DNA of 64,000 bases from Heterodera schachtii. Lineage: Eukaryota > Nematoda > Chromadorea > Rhabditida > Heteroderidae. Made by a program: the position numbers and the translations under genes. The stretch spans positions 1,023,947 to 1,087,946 of the forward strand of contig SIJG01000018.1 of NCBI GenBank assembly GCA_023374025.1, given 5' to 3'. Below are positions 48,301 through 62,600 of the stretch, in pieces. Under the pieces are notes generated by a model, which was not told where the DNA came from, did not search any database, and saw only the letters and a program-made list of their open reading frames with translations. Position 1 is the stretch's first letter, and every line of letters starts with the position of its first letter.

Positions 48301-51300
48301 TTTTTGGGACAGAAGAGGCACTTTTTGGGAACGGTGAAAGACTAAGGGAAAATGGGAGAAGGGACGGAATGGAAAAGGAACGGCCGATGAAAGACGGACG
48401 GACGAAGCGACAATTAGTTTGTAATAATTTGCAACTAAATCAATTAATTATAATTAGTCCCTGGAGAAAATTTAAAAAACCACCAAAAGTGTGAAAAGAC
48501 AAAACAGCAAAAGAGGGAAAATGGGCGAAAGTGGCGAACAACGCGTAGCAGCAGCAGAACAGAATACTCTTTGATCTGATCTGCTGTGACCAAACTGATC
48601 AGAAGGGGGGGGGGGGGGAGAATCAGCTGGCCAAAAAGACAAATTTTGTTTTTTGGTGTCCGACATTTGATGAGATAAGGAAAGAATTATGGGATGGAAT
48701 GATAAAGCAAAAGGCAAAGTGAAGAAAAAATACTTTTGGGGAGAATTGGGGGGGGGGGGGGGGGTAATACCATAAGAAAGGAATTCCAATGGGAAAAGCA
48801 AATGAAGTGACTCATCTGATCACAGGAAAAGCAAAGAAAAGCATTAAGGAAGGGAAGGCGCTTTCCAACATCAAATTTGGTCAAATAAGCATTATTTCTC
48901 GCCTTTTTTTTTACTTTGTCACCAATAAAATCAAATCTACTGTTTTATGATCATTGCTAGCAAATTATTTGATTGCTTTACCCATAAAACAAAAGTTTAA
49001 TTTGTTATTTTCGCTAATATCTTTTAAGAATCAAATGGAATAAGTGAAAAAAGAATTGACAGAAGAGAAGAACGGCGGATGACTCATCATCCTTTGCGGC
49101 TGAGAGATTAATCACAAGTCATACGAAGTGCAACTTTTTGAAATGCAATTCTCAAATTTATGTAACGATGTATTTCATCATAGCAAAAACATTGGCAATT
49201 AGCATAAGACAGACTATTAGCAGAATTAATGAAGCGATAGAAAAAGAGAAGAAAAAGAAAAGTGTGGAGAGAGAAAGTGGGATAAATGGAGGAAAAGAAA
49301 GTAAGACGAGAAGAGAGATGAGAATGAAAATGGAAGTGAGGAGAGAAAATTCAAAAAAGGAGGGGGAGGGAATTATAAGGGAAAGACCAAAGGACGAGGC
49401 ACAAATCAGCAGCAGAGAGAAGAGGAGACGGATTGGCATTTCATATTCAGCATTATGCCCCATCAATGCCATTTTATGATGGGGCTTAATGCGTGTTGGA
49501 AGTGATGGCATGTGAAAGATGCGGGAGAGTGGAGGACGAAGAAACCGGCGAGTGGGGGAAGACGGAGGAAAGACGGAGGAGTGACCAACCGACCGGTCGA
49601 AGACCATTTGCTTTCGTATTTGGAAATGGGCTGATGAGCGATGAGTAATGCGTGGGCTGTTCAAATTCCCAAGGCATTGAGAATGGGAAGTGTAAATCGG
49701 TGAGGATGAATTGATGAAGAGGACGACGAGAGAGGGGGAGGGAAAGGACACGAATTTGGATGGGAATTGGAAGAAGGACAATGGAAAGTGGCACAGGTCG
49801 AAAGGGAGCGGAGGGGGGGGGGGGGAGGGTAGAGGGTAATTGGCATTCGATCCCTCCCTCCCTCTCATTACCACTCTCGAAAGGGGTATATTTCTCATTT
49901 TTTAGAGGATCATCCCTTCCCGAGTGTCCTTCCCTTTCGGGCAAATTCCCCCCCCCCCCGTCCCTCCCACTTTTTCCTCTCTTTTCCCCCTCCGCTCCAT
50001 CTGCTTCTGTCCATCCCTCAATTTACCTCTGTCTCCCCATTTCCATTCTATGCCATCCAATCTCTCCTCCCGTCTCTCTCTCTCTCTCTCTCTCTTCCTC
50101 CCTTTACCTCCAATTTCATCGCTCATCCGATGAATCGGAAAATTGCCCTGCTGTTTCTTCATTTGCATTTGGTTCAATCCCATTCGTTTTCATCAGCAGG
50201 TCTTTCCCAAAACTAAAAGTGGCGTTTTACAGTGATGGGTCTGGAATTGGGAAAAGTGAGGCGGAAGACGGAAGAAGAAATCGGAGGGGGGGGGGGGAAT
50301 CAAGGACGCGAAATGGAGGCGACGAATTGGAAAATGGTAAAGTTGGAAAGGAAGGAAGGACGACTGAAAGTGGTCAGTCAGCAAAAAATTAAAATGGAAA
50401 GAGCAAGTCTTAGAGGGCGGAGGGGAGGGGGGGGATTGAGGAAAGGAGGGGAAAGGAGCAAAAGAGGAGGAAGAGGGGAAAGAGGAGGAATAGAGGAAGG
50501 GAGAAAGAGGAGGAAGAGGGGAAAGAGTAGTGAGACGATGAAGAGGATAAAAGGTAAGAGAAGAAAAGGAAGGAAGAGGAGGAAGAGGAAAAAGGGGTAA
50601 CAAGAGGAAGATGGGAAAGAGGAGAAAGGAAAAGAGGAGGAATGGAGGAAAGAGGAGAAAAGAAGATGAGGAAGAGGAGAAAGGAGGAAAGAGGAGAAAG
50701 GGGGAAGTGGGGAGGGAAAAATGTTCGTCCGATGGGTCTTAACTGCAAAAATGCAAATATAAGCAAGCCTTGGCCTTCACAACGGATGCCTAATCTTTCT
50801 TTGAAGATCCGTTTGATCTTTGCGTGTGCATTGGAAAAAGGAAAGATAAAAAGGCAAAAAACACTAATAAATTAAGTGACCGAAGAAGATGAAAGGGAGG
50901 GGGGGGGGGGGGCAATGGAGGGAATCGTTGCGATTGTTTATTTTAAATGATCATAATTATTAATTAGTAAAAAATAAATAAATAGGAAAACCGGCCGGAG
51001 AAATGCGAAATGTTGTAAAAGAGATTAATAAAATTTGCAAATTTGAATTCATTCCCATCGATTATTTTTGTTGGCGATGGGTGAGAGGGAATGAGCGATC
51101 GGTGGCGAGTGATCCCTCCGCCGCCCCCCGCGGGAGGGGGCGCCGCCCCTTCGGCTGGTGCCCTTTCCGTCTGAATTTATCTCCGATGGAATCATTAGCC
51201 TCACCCCCCCCCCCCTCCCTTCGCTTCAAATTCCTTTATAAACTCCGACGGCCGAAAGGGCACATTAAACGGAGCCAAAACGAAACTGAGTAATGAAAAA

Positions 51301-53716
51301 GACACATCCGACGAAGGTTTTTCCAATTTTATTTGGATTCTGTCAGCAAACCCAAAAATATCAGAATAAAATGTGAATAATGGAAGAGGAAAGGCATTGA
51401 ATGGAAGGGAATACAAAAGAACGACGAAGCATTTTCGGGTCAATGACCAACAGAAAGAGAGAGAGGCAAAAGGTGAGAGAGTGCGGGGGAGGGGAGACAC
51501 GGGGGGACGGACGAGTGAGTACGAGTGAATTGTCGGGGTGGAGGGGGGGGGGGGGCGTGGATGGGATGGATACACTCTCGAGGCCATTGCGCATTTTGCT
51601 TAAGTGCGTAGAAAGGGGGCGAGGGAAGTCAAATTTAATAGAAAAAACTAAATAATTTATTTTTGTTTTAAAATGCTTTGAGATTTTTTTCCATATTTGA
51701 GGTGAACAAAAGTCTAAATTTGAACTATTCACATTTAAATTTGACCATTTTCTCACAGTCACTCGCATTTACGTTTCCGCATAAATTTAAATAAACCGCA
51801 AAGGAGGGGAAAAAGCATGGGATAGGAGGAGAGAGGAAAAGGCAGAGAGAGTGGAGAGTGAGTAGAAGAGAGAGAGAGAGGGAGGCGAAAAAAGAGACGG
51901 GACGAAAAGACAGGAGGAAAAGAGGAGGAAGGAAGAAGGAAGAGAGAGAGGAGGAGTAGAAGAGAGGGAGGCGAAAAAAGAGACGGAGGAAAAGAGGAAG
52001 AAGGAAAGAAGGAAGAGAGAAAGGAGAGGAGTAGAAGAGAGGGAGGCGAAAGAAAGACAGGGGAAAAGAAGAGGAAGGAAAGAAGGGGAGAGAGAGGAGA
52101 GGAGTAGAAGAGGGAGGCGAAAGAAAGACAGGGGGAAGGGAGAGAAGGAGGAGGGGAGGGAAAGTGTAATATGATGACAGCAAACAGAGAAAGGGAAATG
52201 CAAATACAATGGGTACTAACTACAAACATTTGCTTTTGGACCAATATAATAATGATGGCACTTTAAAAAAGAGAAAAAGGCAGAAGAAAAAAAACGAATT
52301 AATTTAAAGACATTAGGGAGTTAATGAATTCCCGAATATTCCAAGAAAAATCGAATGGATGAGTAGAAAAAAAGAGATTTGTGAGATGATACAAATGACC
52401 GGTCTTTAAACAATCCCTAACTCTGACAATGAGGAGACAAGTCGAGAAATAACATGCTAAAAGAAATTCGGTAAAGAATTTGAAGAATTGCGAATGAAAA
52501 GGAGTTCAGCAGCAGGGGAATTTGGAAACAAAATTGGATTGGCCAGCGGAGGGATGGCCAAATGTAAGGCAAAAAGGGGGGGGGAGAAAAGTGGGACACA
52601 GGCAGCGGAGAGAGGGACAAGGAGGAGAGAGAGAGGAAAGAGAGGCGGGAGAGAGAGCAGGCGAGGGAGAGGGAGAAAGGAAGAGAGAGGGAGATGAAGA
52701 GGAAAGGTGAGTCGGCAACATTCAATGAATTTAGAAAAATTCAAGCAACAAATGCCAAACTCTCTCTTCACACTGTTTTTTAAGTTAGTCCCATGTTTAA
52801 CAGCTTTAAGATAATATCTGTGAAGGAAGAGAGGGAGAGGGGGGGGGAGGGGGGGGGGGAAGTGCCGCGTTGGCCATCGGCGGAGTTTGGACGGATGGCC
52901 AAATTCCCAGGGGAAAACGGAGAAAACGGAGAGTGGTAAATCCAAGTGAAGAAGGGCATTTTGCTCAACATAAAACAGCGGCACTTTTGTTTTCACGCGG
53001 ACGAAATGAAAATTTGCGAAAATCAAAGCCAATGGACAAAAAAGGAGAAGAAAAAAAGGAAAAAGGGAGAGAAAAAGAGGAGAGAAAAAAGAGCAGAGAA
53101 AAGGGGAGAGAAAAGGGAGAGAAAAAGAGGCGGAGAGAAGGAAAGAGGAGAGAAAAGAAAACGAATCTTTACTAAAGCGATATTAATTAAATTTGGCAGA
53201 TTATTCCAAATATATTTCTCTAACTTTTCATTAAGTTAACAGTTTTTTATCTCTTAGTATTAACTAAGTTTAATAATAAAATCAATCATTTTTTATTGGA
53301 CAATTTTTTTGAATTGTCCCAAAGGGGTTTTGAGGAAGGAGTTAAAAGAAAAAGTATGTTACCATTTGTTGGACTAAAGGTGAAGAATGCTGAAGCAATT
53401 GAGGACAATCTCAGAAAACTTTGTGTTTAATGGAAACATTCGCGAAAAATTAGGAAAAGCGACGAGAGAACTGTCAGAAGAAATAATGACCAGTAAATGG
53501 GAAATGGAAAACGAATTGGAAGAACTGCCAAAGGCAATCAAATTTGAATTTAGAAAGGCCTAATTAGTCATTACGGTGAACACGGAAAATAATTAAAAAA
53601 GTATTTAAATAGCTAATTGTGGCCACAAATCGGCTTGGAAAAAAGAAAACATATAATCATCATTATTATTGAAAAGAAGTAAAGACGAAAGAAGTGGACG
53701 GAGAGAGAGAGAGAGA

Positions 53717-53799
<83 letters not shown>

Positions 53800-56581
53800 G
53801 GAGAGATGGATGGAATGACCTTCTTCATAATGGCGGAAGGAATGGGCAGGGCGAAGAGGGAAAGGGAAGGGGAAACAGGGGGGAATTGGGGGGAGGGGGG
53901 AGGAGGAGGAGGATGACTCAGCAAAGACGAACAAATCGATGCGGCCATAGTTTAATCATTTAATCAAAACAAATTAATATTTAAATAACATTTTAAACAC
54001 ATTCTGAAGAGGAACCAATGGATGAGGAAGGAATGAGGAAAGCGGAGAGAGTTTGAAGTTGGGAAGTTGGATAATGAATGGCTGTGATGGGACGAAGAAA
54101 CAATTATTGGGGGGGTATTCAGCAGAGATTCGTCTGCGCAATGATCGCCCAACAGTCGCCCCCCCCCCTTTCTTTTCCCCCGTCTCTTTCGTCGTCGTCG
54201 TAAACCCATGGAAATGGGAAGAAAGCCTTCGCCGGTGTTTCGCTGCTGTGCGACTGCTTCGATCAAATCTCCCCTCGTCCGTCCGCCCGTCCTTTGCTTC
54301 TTCGTCTGTTTGCGCAGTTTGACTGACTGTCGGCGGTGTTTCGCTTGGGGGGGGGGGGGGCGTGGCGCTCGCTGGGCATACCAACGGACGGACGGACGGA
54401 CGGACAACGAATCCCATCGACAGACCAACCGAAACAACCGCCGACCGATTGTCCATTTGCTAAATCCGCTGGCTAATCGATTTGCGTCGGATGTTTTGTC
54501 CATTTGGGCAACAAAAGGGAAAGTCGGGTCATTGGAATTAAAGGTCGAAATCTGTTGAGAGTTAGGACAGCGATAACAAATTGAGAAGACTTTGCGGAGA
54601 ATACTCAAATTGGAAGAGAATTCCGTCGCGCAACGGACAAATGAAGCAAAAGCATTTTCTGTGCTTCATCATTTATTTGTTTACGGAAGCCAACAGTTAT
54701 GAGAGATGCTTCTTCCTTCGTCCGCTTCTTCACTTTGGCGTGTGTTTGGCAATTTGCCATTGGATTTTGCGCCTCGGGCTATTTTGAACATTATTTGATT
54801 CTGTGACCTCAGAAATTTGTTCTCGAAACTTAATTGCATTGGTTTATCACTTCCGTACTCTCTAACCAAAACACTAATGGAAAAGAAAAGACTAATTGCC
54901 TGGGGCTTTCCGAGTTTGCCTTCATTAGATGCTCAAATGAGCACTAAAAGAGGAGGAGAGAAATGAAGAAGAAAGAATAATGTGTGAAAAAGAAGAGGGG
55001 GAAGAGAAAAGTGAGAGAAGGAAAAGAGGAGGGGAACAGAAAGGAGAGGAGAAAAGAAGGAAAGAGGGAAAAGAGGAAGGAGATATAGAGAGGAGGGGGA
55101 AAAGAAAGAAAAGAGGAGGGGGAAAAGAAGGAAAAGAGGAAGGGAGAAAAGAAAGAAGAGTTTAGCGAAATGATGGTAAATTCCACTAAGCCATGCGATA
55201 ATGATGAAAATGAACACCAAGAAGCAGAAGAGAAGGATGGAGCAGGAAAAGTAGCGAAATGACGAGGAAGAGAAAGAAGAGAGAAATACAGCAGGAGGGA
55301 AGGAAGTGAGCGCATTTATGCAAATTTCGTGCTTTGAATTTATGTTTTACATAAGAAGGAGAAGGAGCGGAAGGTGCGGTTAGAGGGACAGACGAAAATT
55401 TAAAAATGGAAACGAAAAATGAGAAATGGGAGGGAGGGGGGGGGGGACAAACGCATCCATTGTTCACATTACCCATTCTTTTTTGTGGGAATTGGGCGGC
55501 ATGAAAAGTGCGAATACGAAGATGTTCAGCGGGCAAAAGCCGAGTGCTCCGATGAGATAATCGAGTGGCCCGGGGGGGGGGGGGGCTTTTCTCTCCAATC
55601 GCCCAAGGGGGGGGAGGGATTTTCGGCGTTTGTGCTAAGAGTGCCGCCCCCCCCCCCCCCTCCGCTCAATGGTCCGTCCGTCGGTCCGTCCGATTCTTTT
55701 CTTTTTTCCTTTTGTATTTCGGAAGGGATTGTGCATTGTGGTGAAGTGTCCTTTCCTATCCTTTGCTGTGCTGAATTTGGGCTTTTGGAGCATTTCCACA
55801 GCAGCGGTTGAAATGCACCGGCGGACATTTTTTGTGCCGTTTCGACGGAAAGGGAAAGAAACCCTTCGCCACTCATTCATTCGTCGGACTCAAAGGGAAA
55901 TGGCCAAAGGGACGGGGGAGAAAAGCCCAACACACCAAAGCCCCTCAACAAACTCAGAAGCCCACTTAACAACAGTTGGTTGGTTGTGAATGAATGGCCA
56001 GGGGGAGGACAATGAACGAAGACAAACCGAGAAAAAGGACAGCAAAAAGAAAGGGAAAAGTAAGCAAATTTGGAAGAGGAAAAAGCAGCCAATTAATTAA
56101 TTATGCAGAAAAAAAGAGCAATTGGAGCAAAACCAGCAGAAGCAGCAAAATGGTTGATCAACAATCGAAGAAGCCTCGGGCAAATAAACGGTCGAAGGAA
56201 TGAAAAGCACAATGGCAAAGTGCGGGAGAGAGTGGGGGGGAGAGAGTGGGGTGGGAAGAGAGAGAGAAAAGAGAGAAGAGAGAGCGGAAGAGGAAGAGAG
56301 AAGGGGGGGGGGGAGGCAAAATGAGAAAATGGGAAAAGGAGAGGGGAGGAGGAAAGTGAACTAATAGAGAAAATGGTAAATTTACGAGCAAAAGGAAATG
56401 TGCGGAAAGTGACCAAAGGAAAATTATTAGCTTAATTTGGGAAAAAAAGCAAAGGAAGAAATAGAGAAATTAAAGAAAAAAGAAAGCGAAATAAAATAGA
56501 AAAAGAATAAAGTGCAAAGCGAAAAAAGAATTAGCAGCAACACTTAAGGGGAAGGAAAGAGTGAGAAAAACAATCGCAAGG

Positions 56582-56666
<85 letters not shown>

Positions 56667-59600
56667 CAATTAGGAAAATGGGAATTGAAAAGCGAAAAAG
56701 GGAAAGAAAGCAACGAAAAAGGAGTGAAAAAGAAAGAAGGAAATAGTAGAGGAACAATTAAGAAGCACATATTTACATTAAATTGCTATTTCAAGGATTT
56801 TACATTAAATATGTTTAAAAATGTAAAAAATGCAGCGGAAGGGATAAAAATGAATTTGGAAAAAGCAATTTAATAATTAAAAAAAAGAAAAGGAACGAAA
56901 CATTAAAAAAAGAATTTTAAACAAAAATAAATAATTTCGGTTCCTTTTTGTTAATTTATTTCTTAGTATTGAATGAATTCAAATTTTCAATTCTCCCAGA
57001 AAGGAAAGGTCACAAAAGCGAAAAAGGAAACGCGAAGAGAAAGTGGACAGAGAGAAGGGAAGGAAAGTTTTGCCGCCAAATTAATCGCGTGGGAAATGGG
57101 CACTTTCGAAAAAGGAAAATGGCAATTTTGGAGAATGGAAGAGAGGTGAGGGAAGAAAGGTGAAGAAGGAAGAAAAAGGAAAGAGAAGAGGAAAGAAGAG
57201 GAAGAGGAAGGGGAAGGGGAAGGGAAGAGGAAAGAAGAGGAAGAGGAAAGGGAAATGGGAAGAAGAAGGCTTTGAGGAAGAAAGGAAAAGAGGAGGGAAA
57301 AAAGAGGAAAACTCGGAATTTATATGTAAAATCAGTCCAACAACGCTTGGCTTCTCCTCTCTTTTTCCATCTCAACCATAAACTTGCACAACTTCCTTTT
57401 TCCTCCTCCTTCTTCTTCTTCGTCGTCTTTTCATCCCAAATTATCCTCCGCCGGTATTCCTCCCCATGCAATTAGAAAGCATCCCCCCCCCCTCTCCCCC
57501 ATTAAATTGGCGAATGAATTGATCGACGTACCAACCCAATCAGCGCCTAATGAAATCTTCGCCTTACGCTCATCCAAATTGCATTAATCTGAAAGCTATT
57601 GCTGCTAATACTATAGAAAGAAAGGATTGGATTTGGATTGGGACAGAGTTAAGGCAATATGAAAAAGGGGACCGGTCAGAAACAAAGAGGAGGAGGAGAA
57701 AATGTAGTAAGAGAGGGAGGGATGGCAAAAAGAAAGTGAGGGAAGAGAAGAGGGAGCGGGAAGAGAAAGGAGCACAAAGGAGAGGAGGAGAGAACGAGAT
57801 TAAAAAAATAACACACAATGGGGAGAGAGAAGAGAGAGAAAAGAGAGAAGAGAGAGCGGGAGAAGAGGAGGAGAGAAGAGTAAGAGAAGGAGGGAGGGTA
57901 AAAAGGAAGTGAGGGAAGAGAAAAGAGCAAAAAAGTAAGAAGTGTCACCATCTTTCAATGCCTCCATTCAATCGTATAATTACGAATGATTAATCATCGT
58001 CAGGATTATAAAGCTTGAGCAGCAAAGGGGGACATTATTTGCAAAGGCGGTGAATCACAACGAAACGCACAAAAATATTCAAAGGGATTTTCAACTTCTG
58101 CTGGAAATGCAAAAGTTGAAATGAATCGGTATGGAAGTTCCATGAAAAGTGAGTAAAAAAAGGTGCGGATGAAGTGAGGGCGAAGAAAGACGAAGTGCCC
58201 CAAATCCGTCATAATTAATTCCTTCTTTTGCGACTGTCCGCGGTGACCCCCGGGGCAAAGAATGCTTTTCCTTTTGTATCGCCCCATTCACCAAATTCAA
58301 AGGAAGGATCGACCAAATCACTAACTGGAAGGATTAGAAGATGGACGAATAAGTTTAGCATTAAAAATTTTCTCCGGGCAAAGGACGATTGTCCGGCGGA
58401 GAGTAAGCGACGGTTGGGTTTTTTGTTAATTTAAAATCAGATTATTTCCCACCTTTTTAAGGCGCAACACCCCCACGCGTTGTCCGTCCTCACGCACATC
58501 GTTCGAATTGTCTTCACTCGTCACGTAAAAATGTTCTTGTTGTGTGTCCAACAAAGAAAAGGTGAATTGGTTGTCACTAAATCACTAACAATTTCGTTTG
58601 GCATAATTAGTTAATTAGTCTACTGATTAATTAATTATTAATTAATTAATTAATTGACATTGCTTTTCCGTCTCTGCCAACTCACACGGCTTCGTTGTCA
58701 AGGTCAGTGGCCATCAAAGTCAAAATGGGCGCGTCCTTTGGAGTTGTTTCGGGAACATGGACATTGTATTCGGAATGATCAAAGAACGGCGCATTGTCAT
58801 TTACGTCAAGTAAGCGAATGCTGACATTGCCGAACCCTGCCAAATAAAATAGTCCGATTAACAACATTCTTTATCTTTTTAATTAGTCCGATTAACATCG
58901 GCTTTTCTTTTAATTAGTCCGATTAGCATTGATTCAGTCTATCGGTGATCGCTTGGCATTGCTCCTTCTCTCCCCCCCCCCCCCCCCTCTCTATCTCTCC
59001 CCCTCCCCTATCTCGTTCCCTCTGTCTCTCCCTCTCCCCTCTCTCTCTCTCTCTCCCGCCCTCTCTCTCTCTCTTCTCTCTCTCCCTCTCTCTATCCCCC
59101 CCTCTCTATCTCTCCCTCTCCCCTCTCTCTCTCTCTCTATCTCTTTTTCTTTATCTCTCTCTTTCTCTCCCACTCTCTCTCTTTTACCTTCTCTTTGTGG
59201 AATTCCGCCGTCCGTCGCTCTCACTTGAATTTGAAACTCCCTTTCTGCCAATTTTTCTCGGTCTAATCGGACCTGTACAAAGGAATGAATGATTTGTTAT
59301 CAAATTTGCCATTCGTTCGTTTCCAAACCATGGCAAATATTTTGCCGCTTTGGGGTTCGATTCTGAACATTTCCTTTCCGTTCATCGCTTTGTTTCTGAT
59401 CAGACTGTATTCCAATTGTGCCTAAATTGTCCATTTTGCTTAAAATCCCCTTTTTTCCCCACATTTTCCGTTAACGGATCGTCGTGATCAATCGCAACGA
59501 CTTTTGTGACGAATGCCTCGGGCTCCCGTTCCTCATCAACAAATCCTAGCATTTCGTCAGGAAAGTGTGGCGAGTTGTCGTTTCGGTCCAACACCTCAAC

Positions 59601-62600
59601 CGATCATCGTCCGCGAATTCGTCCTCTTCCGCCCACCCACCTGCACTTCCACGTCTGCATATCCGATCAGTCCGTGCCCATCTCTGTCCGCCGCTTGGAC
59701 CATAAAGCGCCAAAATGCCGTGCCATTGGGCGGGTCTCTGTCCAATTCGGAGACCAGCTCCACTCGACCATTCTCTCGTCCGATTCTGAATTGGTCGCCG
59801 ACCCCTTGGCCTTCCAATGAGTAAACGATGCGACCATTCGTCTCGTCCTTGGCCAATCAAATTGTTCCAACAATGTTGGAGTAGTTCACTCACTTTGTCT
59901 GTGTCCGTCGCTTTCGCTGTGAATAAAATCCTCGGCACTTTTGCTGTTCCCTCCTCCACCACCATCTCGTATCTCTGCTGCTCGAATTGCGGTGCGTTGT
60001 CGTTTTCGTCCAGCACAATCACGCGGACTCCGCTCGTCACATTGTGTCTTCCGTCGCTGACCATCAGTTCCAAATGGTACTCCTTCTGTGTCTCGTAGTC
60101 CAACTGCTCATTCACAAAGAGTGTTCCCGAGTCGGTCCTCACTCCGAATGGCATTTTCTGTTCCGCTTGCAGTGAATAGCGCAACGTCGACTGACTGTCC
60201 GGGTCTTCCGCTTTCACAGTTAGCAGCTCACTGCCCACGTCAACGCTCTCCAGCACCTGCACAGTGTACAGCGGATGTACAAAATGGGGGGCGTTGTCGT
60301 TGGAGTCGGCGACAAAAATCTGCACTTTGACCAGGTCTTTGTTCGGCATGCCGAATTTGGTGCCGGGTAGCGACGACGGCGCACTGTCGCGTGCCTCGAC
60401 ATCGAAAATGAAAGAGTCGGTCCTTTCCCTGTCGAACTTCTCCAAGGGGAAGATCGCTCCGCTTATTTCGTCGATGCGAAACAAATGCGTGGCACGAAGG
60501 TTCGGCGAGTCCAAAATTCGGTAGCGCACTTCGCTCTGTTTGCCCGGCGAGTCCGCATCCTCTGCCGTTACCACGGTTATCGGCTTGCCGTCATTCCGCT
60601 CTTGGAACTCGGCCGGTGTCAATTCTTCGTCGATTGTGCCGATGAAACGATCAACCATAAACCGAGGCACTTCGTCATTCTGAGTTAATAATGAAATTGA
60701 TTAATTTCAATTATGCTATGATGCTACTTGGTCTAAAACGTCAATGTGAAAGTGCCGTTCTGCGGTTGCTGACGAAATCAAATCGGTGGCTGTCAGAGTG
60801 AGGGTGTAGTTCCTGGCCTGCTCGTAGTCCAGGCTTTCCATGTTTCGCACCATCACCCAGGAGACGTCCGCCCGCCTCGGGTCCTTTTCTTCGAACTCCC
60901 GAAAAGTCTGTTTGCTGTTCCGGTCCAAATGGACCCCATTTGACAGTTTGTACGAAATTGGCCTCGTCCGGTCTTCCCCACTGATGGCATGGCACCGCAA
61001 CAGAATGGTGTTCTTCTGCACGTCCTCCGACACGGTTAGCCTCGCCGGACACTCCGCATGCGCTTGCCATTGCGGTGCGTTTTGCTGCTTTTCGTGCACT
61101 CGGACGACCACTTGGGCCGCGGTGCTTTGTGCCACCGGAAATCCGTTGTCCGTTGCGATGATTGAAAAGAGAAGTCTGTCGTTCTCTGGTGGCACCTTTT
61201 TGGCCAGCATAATCTCGCCAATTTCCGGGTCGGGAAGGGTGAACGACTGAAAGTCTTCGAAGTGTTCCGCGGACGCGGTCTCGTCCGGTGCCAAGGCGTA
61301 GCTGATGTGAGCGTTGCGCGGCCCGTCCCGGTCTTCCGCCACCGCTGTCAGCACGGCAGTGCCGACCCGTGCCGCCCTTCCCATCGAAGTCTCATAAATT
61401 GGCTTGTCGAAAGCGGGCGCATTGTCATTCACGTCGATCACCTGCACTTTGAACTGGCAGAAGCCGATCAACGGTCGGTCGCCTTTGTCCGTCGCTTTGA
61501 TGGTCACCTCCTCGACGGCTTTTTGCTCGCGATCAAAAACAAAATAAGGCGAAGGTCGGAGTTCGCCACTGTCCGAGTCGATCAGAAAGGGCTTCCGCGA
61601 CTCGCTGCGTGCGTAGTAAAGGGAATATGACACGTGCCCATTGCGACCCAAGTCGTGGTCGATGGCCTCCACACGAAGAATCGGCGAGGCATTGACGCGG
61701 TATTGGCCCTCTTCGACCATTGCCATCCGAGAATAATCGGCACAGTGAGGGAACTCGGGCTTATTGTTGTTCAAGTCGAGCACCCCAACAAGAACCTTCA
61801 CACAAATGGCACAATCATCTTTTGTTCGTGTTTACTTTATTATGGTAATTAGCTCGGTCTTTTGTCCGTCCGTTCACTGACCGTCGCTTTTGTCGTGTGC
61901 CGAACGGCGACTCCCTTCCGCCGATGAGAACAGCAAGAGCCATCATCTCGAGCAATGACAGTCAAATTGAAGGGCGAGTCCAAGGAAAGGAGCTGATCAT
62001 TCCGAACGGAGGGATGGAGTCGAATCAGTCCTCAAAAAGAAAGGCGAACGGTTTGCGATTGGTTCGTCCGCCGTTCTTTGCTTTGTCCACCTGTGTCAGG
62101 GTCAATTTCAAACAGTCCATTGACCACTGTTTCGTCTCCTTCCTCGTCCACAAATGCGTAGTTCACTTGGTCCCTGTCCGGGTCTATCGCTTGCACTTGC
62201 ACTACCGGCGTTCCCCCGAGGGCGTCTTCCGCCACCTGAAATTCTTTTTTTTTCATTTAAATTTCATTTGGCCATTAACTGTCGCCATATATTGCGCAGT
62301 AGGAACAAATTCAGGCGCTTCATCGTTAACGTTTTCCGTTTGAATGTGAACAATAGCGGAGGAAATGAGCGGAGGAATGCCCTGGTCGGACACGGACACG
62401 TTGAAGCGGTACAGAAAGTGGCCCTGTCGCAACTGAACTCGGAAGTCGTCAATTAGAGTCGCTAATTGCTTCATCACCTGATCAGCATCCAATGGTTTAG
62501 TGCCCGGCTTTCTCTGCAATTCGCCCCGTCCGTTGACAGTGAATTGTGGGTGATCAACGGCAAAGAGAAGTGCCGAGTTCAGTCCCGAGTCGGCATCGAT

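Larger units (their letters stand above)
48209..58452. other. 10.2-kb cadherin intron, low complexity
   Basis: Lies between the cadherin exon ending ...GVLRLKK (58453) and the one starting RLDYEDQ (48208). It is filled with purine tracts, G runs (48605, 48752, 49810, 50286, 50900, 51545) and AT spacers. I found no nested gene. It should contain the control region for the short isoform. Confidence 0.7.

Noticed and set aside
53605..53963. ORFs of alternating Ser-Leu or Glu-Arg at GA/CT tracts (also 20685-20990, 56470-56873, 58929-59292)
   Set aside because: Dinucleotide repeats open all frames; no other coding features.
48209..58452. Possible genes nested in the cadherin intron
   Set aside because: All ORFs are low-complexity or lack splice-compatible partners.
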